The notes under the pieces: generated by a model | Seen by the model: only the letters and a program-made list of their open reading frames with translations | What the model was told of the DNA's origin: nothing | Database searches by the model: none | Shown here: one piece after another, positions 41,122-50,485 of the stretch | Layout: each line of letters opens with the position of its first letter | Numbering within the stretch: position 1 is the first letter of the stretch | Program-made: the position numbers and the translations under genes | From: Angustibacter luteus | GTDB taxonomy: Bacteria; Actinomycetota; Actinomycetes; Actinomycetales; Angustibacteraceae | NCBI RefSeq assembly: GCF_039541115.1 | Contig: NZ_BAABFP010000002.1 | Span: 682,001 to 746,000 of the forward strand | Direction of reading: 5' to 3' | Length of the DNA: 64,000 nt

Positions 41122-42672
41122 TCAGACCGGGGGGACGCCGCGACGTCGGCTGGTGAAGGACCGGTCGCGGTTCGTGGCGTAGCGCAACCGCTGGCGCAGC
41201 TCCTCGCGCAGGTCCTCGGGCTCGACGACGCCGTCCAGCACGAGGTCGCTGACGAGGCGCTCGAGGTCGACGTCCTCCTCGTACTCGCGGCGCCGGTCGG
41301 CCACGAACTGGGCGCGCTCGTCCTCGTCCTCGATCGCCGCGATCTTGTTGGCGTACACGGCGTTCACGGCGGCGTCGGGGCCCATCACGGCGATCCGCGC
41401 GGTGGGCAGCGCGATGCACGCGTCGGGCCCGAAACCGGGGCCCGCCATGGCGTAGAGGCCGGCCCCGTACGCCTTGCGGACGACGACGCTGACCTGCGGC
41501 ACGGTCGCCTCGGACACCGCACTGACCATCTTCGCGCCGTGCCGGATGATGCCGCCGCGCTCGACCTCGGACCCGATCATGAAGCCCGGCACGTCGGCCA
41601 GGTAGATCAGCGGCACGTTGAACGCATCGCACCACCAGATGAACCGGGCGGCCTTGTCCGCGCTGTCCGCGAACAGCACGCCGCCGCGCACCATCGAGTT
41701 GTTGGCCACGATGCCGACGGTCTCGCCGTCCAGCCGGCCGAAGCCGGTGACCAGCTCGGCCGCGAACAGCGGCTTGACCTCGAAGAACGAGTCGTCGTCG
41801 ACGATGCCGTCGATGACGTCGTGGACGTCGAAGGGCTGGCTCTCGACCTCGGGGACCACCGTGGCGTCCAGCGGGGACGCGGGTCCCTCGCCGGCGTACG
41901 ACGGCGGCTTCTCGCGCCACGTCGACGGCAGGTAGGAGAACAGCAGCCGGGCCTGCTCGATCGCGTCCGTGTCGTCGACCGCCAGCAGGTCGCCGCAACC
42001 CGAGACGGTGCAGTGCATCCGCGCGCCGCCCATCTCCTCCAGCGACACCTTCTCGCCGACGACCATCTCGGCCATCCGGGGACTGCCCAGGTACATGGAA
42101 GCGTTGCCCTCCACCATGATCACGCAGTCGGTGAAGGACGGGATGTACGCGCCACCGGCCGCCGACGGGCCGAACAGGCAGCAGATCTGCGGCACCCGAC
42201 CGGACAGCGCGACCTGGTTGTGGAAGATCCGCCCGGCGCCGCGGCGTCCGGGGAAGAGGTCGACCTGGTCGGTGATCCGAGCGCCGGCCGAGTCGACGAA
42301 CCAGAACACCGGAAGCTCTTCGCGCAGAGCGGCTTCGGTCGCCCGGACGATCTTCTCGACCGTCCGCGCGCCCCACGACCCTGCCTTCACGGTCGGGTCG
42401 TTGGCGACCACGATCGCGGGACGGCCGTCGACCAGGCCGCGGCCGGTGACGACCCCGTCCGCGGGCAGCCCCTCGGCCATCGCGTTGGCGTATCGGCCGT
42501 CCTCGACGAACGAGCCCTCGTCGAACAGCAGGGCGATGCGCTCGCGGACGTAGAGCTTGTTCTGCCCGGCCAGCTTCTCGGCGGCCTTGGGCGTCGGCTC
42601 GGCCGAGGCCTCGTGCGCCGCCTTCAGCCGCGCCCGGACCTCGGCGACCCTGGGGTCGGCCGGGTGGGTCAC
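41122..42672 (-). CDS. Acyl-CoA carboxylase carboxyltransferase subunit (methylcrotonyl-CoA type, LiuB-like)
   Basis: 516 residues. The first half has FVDSAGARITDQVDLFPGRRG spread across the acyl-CoA site and LFGPSAAGGAYIPSFTD; the second has LADVPGFMIGSEVERGGII and RKAYGAGLYAMAGPGF. The AGARI and AGGAYIP motifs and partnership with an acyl-CoA dehydrogenase favour methylcrotonyl- or geranyl-CoA carboxylase beta over AccD5. Its GTG overlaps the dehydrogenase stop (GTGA). The biotin-carrying alpha partner is probably the protein at 47581. Confidence 0.9.
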   Translation of the reverse strand: MTHPADPRVAEVRARLKAAHEASAEPTPKAAEKLAGQNKLYVRERIALLFDEGSFVEDGRYANAMAEGLPADGVVTGRGLVDGRPAIVVANDPTVKAGSWGARTVEKIVRATEAALREELPVFWFVDSAGARITDQVDLFPGRRGAGRIFHNQVALSGRVPQICCLFGPSAAGGAYIPSFTDCVIMVEGNASMYLGSPRMAEMVVGEKVSLEEMGGARMHCTVSGCGDLLAVDDTDAIEQARLLFSYLPSTWREKPPSYAGEGPASPLDATVVPEVESQPFDVHDVIDGIVDDDSFFEVKPLFAAELVTGFGRLDGETVGIVANNSMVRGGVLFADSADKAARFIWWCDAFNVPLIYLADVPGFMIGSEVERGGIIRHGAKMVSAVSEATVPQVSVVVRKAYGAGLYAMAGPGFGPDACIALPTARIAVMGPDAAVNAVYANKIAAIEDEDERAQFVADRRREYEEDVDLERLVSDLVLDGVVEPEDLREELRQRLRYATNRDRSFTSRRRGVPPV

Positions 42673-43859
42673 GACGGCAGCCCGAGGCCGCGCGCGATGA
42701 CCATGCGCTGCACCTCGCTGGTGCCCTCGCCGATCTCCAGGATCTTGGCGTCCCGGTAGAACCGCGCGACGGGGTACTCCTCCATGAAACCGTTGCCGCC
42801 GAAGATCTGCGTGGCGATCCGGGTGGCGTTGACCGCGGCCTCGGTGGAGTAGAGCTTGGCGATGGCGGCCGCCTGCTTGACCTCGGCCACGCTGCGCTGG
42901 CCCTCGTGGTGCAGGTCCTTGAGCCAGGCGGCCTTGTAGGTCAGCATCCGGGCCGCCTCGACCGAGACGGCGAGGTCGGCGACCTGGAACGAGACGCCCT
43001 GGTTCACGCCGATCGGGCGACCGAACGCGGTGCGGGTCTTGGCGTACTCGGTGCTCGCCTCGAGGCAGGCCTGGGCCAGTCCGACGGCCAGCGCGGAGAT
43101 CGCGATGCGGCCGTCGTCCAGCGTCTTGAGGAACTGCTTGAAGCCCGCGCCGCGCGCCCCCAGGAGGTGGTCGGCCGGCACCCGCGCGCCGTCGAAGCTG
43201 AGGCCGTGCGTGTCGCTGGCGTGCCAGCCGAGCTTCTCGTAGGCCGGCTCGACCGTGAAACCCGGTGTGCCAGAGGGGACCAGGATCGCCGAGATCTCGG
43301 GGCGGCCGTCGTCCAGGGTGCCGGTTCGGGCCGTCACGGTGACCACGCTGGTGATGTCCGTGCCCGAGTTGGTGATGAAGGCCTTGGCGCCGTCGACGAC
43401 CCACTCGGCCGACTCGCCGTCGCCCTCGAGCCGGGCCTTGGTGCGGCTCGCACCCGCGTCGGACCCGGCGTCCGGCTCGGTCAGCCCGAAGGCCGCCAGG
43501 GCCCGGCCCGCAACGAGATCCGGCAGCCAGCGCTGCTTCTGCTCGTCCGTGCCGTAGCTCAGGATCGGGTTGATGCCCAGGCCCACGCCCGCGGACAGGG
43601 TGATGCCGATCGACTGGTCGACCCGGCCGAGCTCCTCGATCGCCACGCAGAGCGACGTGAAGTCGCCGCCGGCGCCGCCGTACTCCTCCGGCACGACCAG
43701 CCCGAACAGCCCGAGGTCGCCCATCTGCGGCACCAGCTCGACCGGGAAGCGGTGCTCGCGGTCCCACTGGGCGGCGTGCGGAGCGATCTGCTCGGTGGCG
43801 AACTCGCGCACGACCGAGCGGAAGTCCTCGTGCTCCTTGGACAGTTCGAAGGCGGTCAT
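42669..43859 (-). CDS. Acyl-CoA dehydrogenase (isovaleryl/branched-chain type)
   Basis: 396 residues of a FAD flavoenzyme. VPEEYGGAGGDFTSL, AAFGLTEPDAGSDAG (FAD/acyl loop), WVVDGAKAFITNSG and the C-terminal DAKILEIGEGTSEVQRMVIAR, which contains the family glutamate region, are clear. First gene of an operon with the carboxyltransferase; GGAG lies 8 bases before the ATG. A MerR/LiuR-like operator is just upstream, supporting a role in leucine or branched acyl-CoA degradation. Confidence 0.92.
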   Translation of the reverse strand: MTAFELSKEHEDFRSVVREFATEQIAPHAAQWDREHRFPVELVPQMGDLGLFGLVVPEEYGGAGGDFTSLCVAIEELGRVDQSIGITLSAGVGLGINPILSYGTDEQKQRWLPDLVAGRALAAFGLTEPDAGSDAGASRTKARLEGDGESAEWVVDGAKAFITNSGTDITSVVTVTARTGTLDDGRPEISAILVPSGTPGFTVEPAYEKLGWHASDTHGLSFDGARVPADHLLGARGAGFKQFLKTLDDGRIAISALAVGLAQACLEASTEYAKTRTAFGRPIGVNQGVSFQVADLAVSVEAARMLTYKAAWLKDLHHEGQRSVAEVKQAAAIAKLYSTEAAVNATRIATQIFGGNGFMEEYPVARFYRDAKILEIGEGTSEVQRMVIARGLGLPS

Positions 43860-43880
43860 CGTTGATCTCCTGAACGGTTC

Positions 43881-43902
43881 TTGACGTTGACGTAAACGTA
43901 AA
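43881..43902. promoter_or_regulatory. LiuR/MerR-type operator in the divergent dehydrogenase-regulator region
   Basis: TTGACGTTGACGTAAACGTA (then AA) is an imperfect palindrome built of ACGT half-sites, resembling the LiuR boxes recalled from leucine-degradation regulons. It lies between the two divergent starts (43859 and 43908). Confidence 0.7.
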
Positions 43903-43907
43903 GCACG

Positions 43908-44336
43908 ATGGCGGTCATGTCCACCCGCTCAGGCAGCTCCGCGGCCACCGCCCCGGCCCGCACGTGGAGCATCGCCGAGGTGGCCGAGGAGTTCGGCATC
44001 ACCCACCGCACGATCCGCTACTACGAGGACGTCGGCCTGGTGTCACCCGAGCGCCGCGGCACCGTGCGCGTCTTCCACCCCCGCGACCGGATCCGGCTGC
44101 AGCTGGTCCTGCGCGGCAAGCGGCTGGGCTTCCCGCTCGAGGAGATCCGGACCATCGTCGACATGTACGACCAGCAGCCGGGCGAGGCGGGCCAGCTGCG
44201 CTACCTGCTCGGCCAGATCGGCGACCGGCGGGCCGAGCTGGAGGAACGGCGCCGGGACGTCGAGTCCGCCCTCGCCGAGCTGGCGGACCTCGAGCGGCGC
44301 TGCGAGGACGACCTGCGAGTCCTGCGCACCGACTGA
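43908..44336 (+). CDS. MerR-family regulator (LiuR-like)
   Basis: 142 residues. WSIAEVAEEFGITHRTIRYYEDVGLVSPER is split here as the helix-turn-helix and wing of MerR proteins, followed by FHPRDRIRLQLVLRGKRLGF and a coiled-coil dimerisation helix (RRAELEERRRDVESALAELA). There are no cysteine metal ligands, which fits CoA-ester sensing LiuR-type members. It is divergent from the dehydrogenase operon, whose operator it probably binds. A second ATG at 43917 is an alternative start. Confidence 0.88.
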   Translation: MAVMSTRSGSSAATAPARTWSIAEVAEEFGITHRTIRYYEDVGLVSPERRGTVRVFHPRDRIRLQLVLRGKRLGFPLEEIRTIVDMYDQQPGEAGQLRYLLGQIGDRRAELEERRRDVESALAELADLERRCEDDLRVLRTD

Positions 44337-44385
44337 CCACTGTCGGTCCGTTGTGCCACCATTGGCGGCGCCGAAGGGGGGCCCG

Positions 44386-46368
44386 TTGCACGCAGGAGCA
44401 CGTCGTGGTGCGTCGGCGCGCCGCCGTGCGCTCGCCTGCCTGGCGGTGCTCGGGGTGGCCCTGGCCCTCCTGCTCGCAGGGCTCGTCTCGCCTGCGGCCA
44501 GCTCCGCTGCCGACCCTGACGACCAGGCCGGACGCCTGCTCCTGCTGCTGGACGTGTCCGGCTCGATGAAGGAGAAGGACGCCAGCGGCCAGCCCAAGAT
44601 CGTCGGCGCCAAGCACGCCCTGGACGACCTGATCCCGACCCTGCCGCGGGACGCCGCCGTCGGGCTGCGGGTCTACGGCGCGACCGTCAAGGGCGGCAAG
44701 CCGACCCCACAGGCCTGCCGGGACACCCAGCTGGCCGTCCCGCTCGGCACCGACAACCGCGCCCAGCTGCGCGCGGCCGTGGACGCCGTCCAGCCCAAGG
44801 GCGAGACGCCGATCGCCTACTCGTTGCGGCAGGCGGCCCACGACCTCGGCAGCACCGGCCCCCGCAGCATCGTGCTCGTCTCGGACGGTGAGGAGTCCTG
44901 CGTCAAGGACGTCTGCCCGGCGGCGCGTGCGCTGTCCGCCGCCCAGATCGACCTGAAGATCGACGTGATCGGGCTCGGCGTCGACTCGACCACCCGCAAG
45001 CAGCTGGCGTGCATCGCCAGGGAGGGCAGGGGCCGCTACTACGACGCGCGCGACGCGGCCGACCTCGGCGTCTCGGTCACCACGGCGTCCCTGCGCGCCC
45101 TGCGACCGTTCCGGTTCAACGGGTCCACGATCCGCGGCAGCGCCGACCCGGCCAGGCCCACGGACGTCGGCCCCGGGCTCTTCGTGGACTCCCTCGGGCC
45201 GCGCCCGGCTCAGCGCAGCTACCGGCTCACGACCCTGCCCGGCGCGACGTACCACGTGAACGTGACGATGCGCCCGGACGCCGCCACCTACGGCGCGCAG
45301 GACGCGATCAGGCTGCGGCTGCGCGCACCCGACGGAACGGTGTGCGGCGAGCAGAGCGCCCGCCGCGTCTCCCCGGGCCGGGTTGCCAGCCTGCTCGTCG
45401 CAACCGCCAACGCGGCCGTGTCCGCCGACCCCCGCGACGCGGGCCGCCCGTGCGGCTCGCCGAAGGCGCTCACCGTCACCGTGGACCGCGACGTCTCCGG
45501 TGCCGTGACATCCGGCCGGGCCACGCCGTACGAGCTCGTCGTCCTGGAGGAGCCCCCGCTGGCCGGCAACCAGTCCCTGCCCGCCGGGGCCGCCGACGTC
45601 CGCCCGGCGCCGGTGCCCGCCGCCGAGCCCACCCGTCCCGTCGTGGGCGGGTCGTCGTTCAGCCTCGCCGCCACCCTCACCGCGGGTTCGTGGACGGACT
45701 CGATCCGCCCCGGTGAGGTGCTCGTCTACCGGGTGCGGACCCAGTGGGGACAGCGGGCCGTGGTCAGCCTCAACGCGCTAGCCGGCGACACCGGCACCCG
45801 CCTGCAGGCCGCCGGGGTGAACGCCGTCCCCGTCGACCTGCGCAGCTTCGCCCCGGACCGGCGCGACGTCACCCCGGCGCCGCTGTCCGCGCGGTACTCC
45901 GGCTCGCCGTTCGCCCTCACCGCCGCCAGCCCCACCGCGACGTACCGCAACCGCGAGGTCTCCCCCACCGGCGACAGCGCGCTCGCCGGCTACAGCTACT
46001 TCGTGGTGCAGGCCGGTGAGAGCACCAACGAGTTCGCCGTGCCGCTGCGGTTGGACGTCGCCGTCACCGGTGCCGCGTCAGCCGGCCCGCAGTACGCGCC
46101 GGGCTCCGGGAAGGTGGCCGCGGCCAGCACCCCGAGCGCCCAGCCCTCCAGCCAGCCCTCCGGCCAGCCCTCCAGCCAGCCCTCCAGCCAGCCCGGCTCG
46201 CCCGGGGCCGGCGCCGGCGGGTCGACGTCCGGGGCCGCGGCCACCGACACCGGCGCCTCGTCGGCCCTGCCGTGGCTGCTCGGCGGCGTCGCCGCCGTCG
46301 CCGTGCTCGCCCTGCTCTTCCGGGTCGGTCACGTCGGGATGCTGATCGGCCGCATCCGGCACCGTTGA
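44386..46368 (+). CDS. Membrane-anchored VWA-domain surface protein
   Basis: About 660 residues. A long basic signal sequence (RRALACLAVLGVALALLLAG) precedes a von Willebrand A domain with the MIDAS motif LLLLDVSGSMKEKD, KGETPIAYSL and VLVSDGEESC. Several hundred residues of beta-rich sequence follow, then a QPSS/QPSG tandem repeat and a C-terminal helix (ALPWLLGGVAAVAVLALLF). It would be displayed outside the membrane. TTG 44386 is favoured by GAAGGGGGG just upstream; GTG 44353 is the alternative. Convergent with a membrane pseudokinase gene 17 bases away. Confidence 0.85.
   Translation: MHAGARRGASARRRALACLAVLGVALALLLAGLVSPAASSAADPDDQAGRLLLLLDVSGSMKEKDASGQPKIVGAKHALDDLIPTLPRDAAVGLRVYGATVKGGKPTPQACRDTQLAVPLGTDNRAQLRAAVDAVQPKGETPIAYSLRQAAHDLGSTGPRSIVLVSDGEESCVKDVCPAARALSAAQIDLKIDVIGLGVDSTTRKQLACIAREGRGRYYDARDAADLGVSVTTASLRALRPFRFNGSTIRGSADPARPTDVGPGLFVDSLGPRPAQRSYRLTTLPGATYHVNVTMRPDAATYGAQDAIRLRLRAPDGTVCGEQSARRVSPGRVASLLVATANAAVSADPRDAGRPCGSPKALTVTVDRDVSGAVTSGRATPYELVVLEEPPLAGNQSLPAGAADVRPAPVPAAEPTRPVVGGSSFSLAATLTAGSWTDSIRPGEVLVYRVRTQWGQRAVVSLNALAGDTGTRLQAAGVNAVPVDLRSFAPDRRDVTPAPLSARYSGSPFALTAASPTATYRNREVSPTGDSALAGYSYFVVQAGESTNEFAVPLRLDVAVTGAASAGPQYAPGSGKVAAASTPSAQPSSQPSGQPSSQPSSQPGSPGAGAGGSTSGAAATDTGASSALPWLLGGVAAVAVLALLFRVGHVGMLIGRIRHR
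46141..46200 (+). repeat. 12-bp tandem repeat encoding QPSS/QPSG
   Basis: CAGCCCTCCAGC repeats at 46141, 46153 (one change), 46165 and 46177, then degenerates at 46189. It encodes the flexible stalk before the membrane anchor of the VWA protein. Confidence 0.92.
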
Positions 46369-46385
46369 GGCCCGGGGCGGACGCG

Positions 46386-47468
46386 CTAGCGGACCTGCCA
46401 GAGGTACGTCCCGTCGGGCTGCTCCCGGCAGGTCAGGGTCGTCGTCCCGGAGCGTTCGAGCACGCCGACGTCGTAGAACCCGCAGGGGGCGCCGGCCTGC
46501 GCCGAGGCCGCCGGGCTCGCCAGCACGGTCGGTGAGCTGCCCGACGGCGCGGTCGATCCGGTCGTCCCGCCCGCGCCGGTCGCCCCCGTCGAGGCTGCGG
46601 GGTCGGACGTGCCGGTCGCCGTCGTCGCACCGCCCCGCAGTGCGACCACCAGTCCCGCGACGCAGCCCAGCACCACCAGCACGAGCACCACGTCGAGCGG
46701 GCGGAGCCGACGTCGCGCGTCCGGGACGACGGTCGCCGACTCCGCCGCGCCGGCCACCGTGGGACCCTCCGGTGCCCAACCGTCCGGCAGCGGCGGCAAG
46801 GGCGGCGGGTCGGGCAGCGGCGCCGGCTCCCCGGCCGCAGGGGCCAGCCGCCGGCGCGCCTCCTCGGCGCTGCCGAGCGCCCCGGACCGCACCTCGTCCA
46901 CCAGCACGGTCAGCCGCGCGGCCAGCGCCTCGGGGCACAGCTGGTGGTCGCCGACGACGCGCAGCAGCTGCTCCAGGTCACGGCGGCGGGCGGACGCCGG
47001 CGCCACCCCGGTCGCCGACGCCGTGCTCAGGTGCACGGCGACCCGCCCGTCGACACCCCTGCGCAGCACCAGGTCGTGGGCCGCGATCTCGCCCAGCGAC
47101 ACGTGCTGGGCGTGCAGCCCGGCCAGCGCCAGCAGGGCGCCGTCCAGCACCGTGGGCAGGTCGGGAGCAACGGCGCCGGACGCCTCGGGGTAGCCGGCCA
47201 GGCTGCGTCGCGGGGAGAGGTCACCGACCAGCGCGACCAGCCGCGGCGACGTCCGCTCGACGCGGCGCAGCGGCACCTCCAGCCCGGGGGTGCCGGCGAG
47301 CCGCTGGTCGAGGTCGGTCTGCGGGTCCCGCAACGTCCGGGCGTGCCGCAGGTCGGCGAGCACGTACTGCTCGGCCTCGGCGTCCCAGGCCCGCCACGTG
47401 CCGAGGCCGGGGTCGTCGTCCGGTACCAGGACGTCGACGAGCACGAGCTCCCCCACCCGCTCGACCAT
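46386..47468 (-). CDS. Membrane pseudokinase-like protein
   Basis: About 360 residues. The N-terminal 190 residues look like a decayed Ser/Thr kinase domain: the catalytic-loop position reads SLGEIAAHDLVLRRGVDGRV instead of HRDLKxxN, and the DFG position reads LSTAS, so phosphotransfer is unlikely. A proline-rich linker (PLPDPPPLPPLPDGW), one membrane helix (LDVVLVLVVLGCVAGLVVAL) and an extracellular Ser/Thr/Gly-rich tail with two cysteines follow. ATG 47468 has GGGAG 8 bases upstream; an earlier TTG (47504) is possible. Convergent with the VWA surface protein. Function unknown. Confidence 0.7.
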   Translation of the reverse strand: MVERVGELVLVDVLVPDDDPGLGTWRAWDAEAEQYVLADLRHARTLRDPQTDLDQRLAGTPGLEVPLRRVERTSPRLVALVGDLSPRRSLAGYPEASGAVAPDLPTVLDGALLALAGLHAQHVSLGEIAAHDLVLRRGVDGRVAVHLSTASATGVAPASARRRDLEQLLRVVGDHQLCPEALAARLTVLVDEVRSGALGSAEEARRRLAPAAGEPAPLPDPPPLPPLPDGWAPEGPTVAGAAESATVVPDARRRLRPLDVVLVLVVLGCVAGLVVALRGGATTATGTSDPAASTGATGAGGTTGSTAPSGSSPTVLASPAASAQAGAPCGFYDVGVLERSGTTTLTCREQPDGTYLWQVR

Positions 47469-47580
47469 CCCGGCGCTCCCGATCGTCTCGTCGTCCCGTC
47501 GCAACCTGCCCGAGCGACCTACCGTAGCCAGCGGGTCCGACGCGGCGCGCTAGGCTCGCGCCCGGTCGGAGGGAGCATCG

Positions 47581-49410
47581 ATGACGATGGACGGAGCGGG
47601 CGAGATGGGACGACACGGGAACCGGATGATCACCAAGGTGCTCATCGCGAACCGCGGCGAGATCGCGGTCCGGATCGCCCGCGCCTGCGCCGACTCGGGG
47701 ATCGCCTCGGTCGCGGTCTACGCCGATCCCGACCGGGACGCGCTGCACGTCAAGGTCGCCGACGAGGCCTTCGCGCTGGGCGGCTCGACCCCCGGCGACT
47801 CCTACCTGCTGCAGGACAAGCTGCTCGAGGTCGCGGCCCAGGCCGGCGCCGACGCCGTGCACCCCGGCTACGGGTTCCTCGCCGAGAACGCCTCGTTCGC
47901 CCAGGCCGTGCTGGACGCCGGGCTGGTCTGGATCGGCCCGTCCCCGGAGGCCATCGACTCCCTCGGCGACAAGGTCAAGGCCCGGCACATCGCCGAGCGG
48001 GCCGGCGCCCCGCTGGTCGCCGGCACGCACGACCCGGTGGACGGCGCGGACGAGGTGCTCGCGTTCGCCGACGAGCACGGCCTGCCGGTCGCGATCAAGG
48101 CCGCGTACGGCGGCGGTGGGCGCGGACTGAAGGTCGCCCGCGAGCGGGACGAGATCCCCGAGCTGTTCGAGTCCGCGGTGCGCGAGGCCGTGTCGGCGTT
48201 CGGGCGCGGCGAGTGCTTCGTCGAGAAGTACCTCGACCAGCCGCGGCACGTCGAGACCCAGTGCCTGGCCGACAACCACGGCAACGTCGTCGTCGTGTCG
48301 ACCCGCGACTGCTCGCTGCAGCGCCGGCACCAGAAGCTCGTCGAGGAGGCGCCCGCGCCCTTCCTGTCCGACGAGCAGAACGCCGAGCTGTACCGCGCGT
48401 CCAAGGCCATCCTGCGCGAGGCCGGCTACTCGGGCGCCGGCACCTGCGAGTTCCTGGTCGGCCAGGACGGCACCATCTCGTTCCTCGAGGTCAACACCCG
48501 CTTGCAGGTCGAGCACCCGGTCACCGAGGAGGTCTCCGGCATCGACCTGGTGCGCGAGCAGCTGCGCATCGCCTCGGGTGAGGAGCTCGGCTACGACGAC
48601 CCGCCGCTGCGCGGGCACTCGTTCGAGTTCCGGATCAACGGCGAGGACGCCGGTCGGGGCTTCCTGCCGGCGCCGGGGACCGTCTCGTTGTTCACCCCGC
48701 CGTCCGGGCCTGGCGTCCGGCTGGACTCGGGCGTGGTGTCCGGCGACGTGATCAGCGGGGCCTTCGACTCGATGCTGGCCAAGCTGGTGGTGACCGGGTC
48801 CACGCGCGAGCAGGCGCTGGAGCGCTCGCGGCGCGCGCTGGACGAGTTCGTCGTGGAGGGCATGCCGACCGTGCTGCCGTTCCACCGCGTCGTCGTGCGG
48901 GACCCGGCGTTCGCGCCGTCCGAGCCGTCGACGCCGTTCTCCGTGCACACCCGGTGGATCGAGACGGAGTTCGACAACACGATCGAGCCGTTCGGCGGGG
49001 CCGCCGGTGAGGCTGCCGACGAGGGCGAGCGCCAGCGGGTCGTCGTCGAGGTGGGCGGCAAGCGGCTCGAGGTCGTGCTGCCGGCGGGGTTCAGCGCCGG
49101 CAGCTCGGGCGGTAGCGGCGGAGGTGGCGCGAAGGCCAAGGCACCCAAGCGGTCGGGGCGCTCCTCGTCCGGTGCCGCAGCGTCCGGTGACGCGCTGACC
49201 GCGCCCATGCAGGGCACGATCGTGAAGATCGCCGTCGAGGAGGGCCAGTCCGTCGAGGCTGGTGAGCTCGTGGTCGTCCTCGAGGCGATGAAGATGGAGC
49301 AGCCGATCACCGCGCACAAGGCCGGCGTGGTGACCGGTCTGGCCGCCGAGATCGGCCAGACCGTGACCAGCGGCGCCGTCCTCCTCGAGCTCAAGGACCC
49401 CCCGGCCTAA
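47581..49410 (+). CDS. Acyl-CoA carboxylase alpha subunit (biotin carboxylase plus carrier domain)
   Basis: 609 residues. [18 protein letters not shown] starts the biotin carboxylase; [14 protein letters not shown] is the ATP-grasp glycine loop, [11 protein letters not shown] and [16 protein letters not shown] complete the active site. After a Gly/Ser/Ala linker the C-terminal carrier has [11 protein letters not shown] with the biotinylated lysine. It serves the beta subunits at 26990 and/or 41122. Matches recalled position of AccA3 (Rv3285). GGAGGGA precedes the ATG. Confidence 0.95.
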   Translation: MTMDGAGEMGRHGNRMITKVLIANRGEIAVRIARACADSGIASVAVYADPDRDALHVKVADEAFALGGSTPGDSYLLQDKLLEVAAQAGADAVHPGYGFLAENASFAQAVLDAGLVWIGPSPEAIDSLGDKVKARHIAERAGAPLVAGTHDPVDGADEVLAFADEHGLPVAIKAAYGGGGRGLKVARERDEIPELFESAVREAVSAFGRGECFVEKYLDQPRHVETQCLADNHGNVVVVSTRDCSLQRRHQKLVEEAPAPFLSDEQNAELYRASKAILREAGYSGAGTCEFLVGQDGTISFLEVNTRLQVEHPVTEEVSGIDLVREQLRIASGEELGYDDPPLRGHSFEFRINGEDAGRGFLPAPGTVSLFTPPSGPGVRLDSGVVSGDVISGAFDSMLAKLVVTGSTREQALERSRRALDEFVVEGMPTVLPFHRVVVRDPAFAPSEPSTPFSVHTRWIETEFDNTIEPFGGAAGEAADEGERQRVVVEVGGKRLEVVLPAGFSAGSSGGSGGGGAKAKAPKRSGRSSSGAAASGDALTAPMQGTIVKIAVEEGQSVEAGELVVVLEAMKMEQPITAHKAGVVTGLAAEIGQTVTSGAVLLELKDPPA

Positions 49411-49430
49411 CCCCCTCCCGCCCGACCCCG

Positions 49431-49489
49431 CACCATTCGCGCTTCACGTGGTTTTCGCGGCCTCATAGCCACAAGTTGCGCGATTGGTG
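49431..49489. repeat. Palindromic element, family B, copy 2
   Basis: Left arm CACCATTCGCGCTTCACGTG (49431-49450), right arm 49470-49489 (CACAAGTTGCGCGATTGGTG), imperfect pairing, loop core GTTTTCGCGGCCTCATAGC. Same loop orientation as copy 1. It lies between the carboxylase alpha gene and the DUF559 gene. Confidence 0.85.
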
Positions 49490-49504
49490 ACGCTCCTGCT
49501 CCCG

Positions 49505-49540
49505 TCATCCACAGGATCGGGGTTCGTCACACCGTCCACA
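49505..49540. promoter_or_regulatory. Two TCCACA motifs upstream of the DUF559 gene
   Basis: TCATCCACA (49505-49513) differs from the DnaA box TTATCCACA at one position; CCGTCCACA (49532-49540) at three. Both continue as TCCACAG. Significance uncertain. Confidence 0.3.
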
Positions 49541-49591
49541 GATCGCGTCCGCGGCCAGCGACAGCGTTCATCGGCGGGACATCGTCCTGGC

Positions 49592-50485
49592 ATGCCTCGA
49601 ACAGCCAGACGCCCGACTCAAGACCTACCGCCGGTGTTCCTGGGCCGGGATGCCGTCACCCAAGGTGTCCTGACCCCGAACCAGCTGCGCGGACCGCTCG
49701 TTGAGCGCGTCTTGCAGGGCGTCTACCGTCCGAGCTGGACGCCCCTCACCCACGTGCTCGCGTGTCAAGCAGTGGCACTGGTGCTACCGGACGGCGCCTG
49801 CGTCACCGGCAGGTCCGCTGCCACCATGCGCGGCGTGCCGCTGGCCCGCGTAACCGATCCGGTGGAGGTGTGCGCACCCGAGGCGCTGCGGATGCCGAGC
49901 CGGCGTGGGGTCACGCTGCGACGATCGAAGCGCCCCATCGGCGAGGTGCACGACGTGGACGGCGTACCGCTGGCCAACGCTCAGCGGATGGCGTTCGACC
50001 TCGCCGCGCGGCACCCACTGGCCAGGGCGGTGGGCCATCTGGACGCCGTATCGCGCGCTGGGCTGGTCGACCCGGCAGGGCTCGCGATCTGGTTGGAGAC
50101 GCGCCACGAGAACGACGTGCGCGCCGTCCGTGACGCCGTGGCGCTCGTCGACCCGCGAACAGAGTCCATGCCGGAGTCGATGGCACGGGTCGTCCTGCGC
50201 CAGGCAGGTTTCGACGTGGTGCCACAGTTCGTCATTCGAGCCCGCGGAGAGTTCGTCGCACGGGTCGACCTGGCACTCCCGGAGCTCCGGATAGCCATCG
50301 AGTACGACGGCGCCTGGCACGCCCTGCGTGAACAGCTTCAGCGCGACCGCCGCCGCATCCATGAGCTGAGGCGCGCTGGCTGGATCATTGTCCACGTGAC
50401 GGCGGACATGCTCGCCAACTCCGCACTGCTCATCCATGCGATCGAGGACGCCGTCCGCGCAGCGACCTCCACCATTCGCGCTTGA
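49592..50485 (+). CDS. AbiEi-like winged helix plus DUF559 (Vsr/PD-(D/E)XK nuclease-like) protein
   Basis: 297 residues. The N-terminal region (FLGRDAVTQGVLTPNQLRG, VLQGVYRPS) resembles the AbiEi antitoxin winged helix; the middle has the MRGVPLARVTDPVEVCAP strand typical of the same family; the C-terminal DUF559 domain has RVDLALPELRIAIEYDGAWH and RRIHELRRAGWIIVHVTADM, the D...E-x-D/E nuclease core of Vsr-like folds. By a hand count of a few lines its GC is near 67-70%, below neighbours at 76-82%. It is bracketed by family B elements 2 and 3, and its stop codon lies inside copy 3. Such proteins are common in actinobacteria; their role is unknown. Confidence 0.82.
   Translation: MPRTARRPTQDLPPVFLGRDAVTQGVLTPNQLRGPLVERVLQGVYRPSWTPLTHVLACQAVALVLPDGACVTGRSAATMRGVPLARVTDPVEVCAPEALRMPSRRGVTLRRSKRPIGEVHDVDGVPLANAQRMAFDLAARHPLARAVGHLDAVSRAGLVDPAGLAIWLETRHENDVRAVRDAVALVDPRTESMPESMARVVLRQAGFDVVPQFVIRARGEFVARVDLALPELRIAIEYDGAWHALREQLQRDRRRIHELRRAGWIIVHVTADMLANSALLIHAIEDAVRAATSTIRA

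Noticed and set aside
46141-46200. Short regular repeats that could suggest a CRISPR array
   Set aside because: Units are 12 bp with no spacers and encode a QPSS stalk inside an open gene.
49505-49540. DnaA-box-like motifs considered as a replication origin
   Set aside because: Only one near-consensus box, no dnaA/dnaN neighbours and no AT-rich region.
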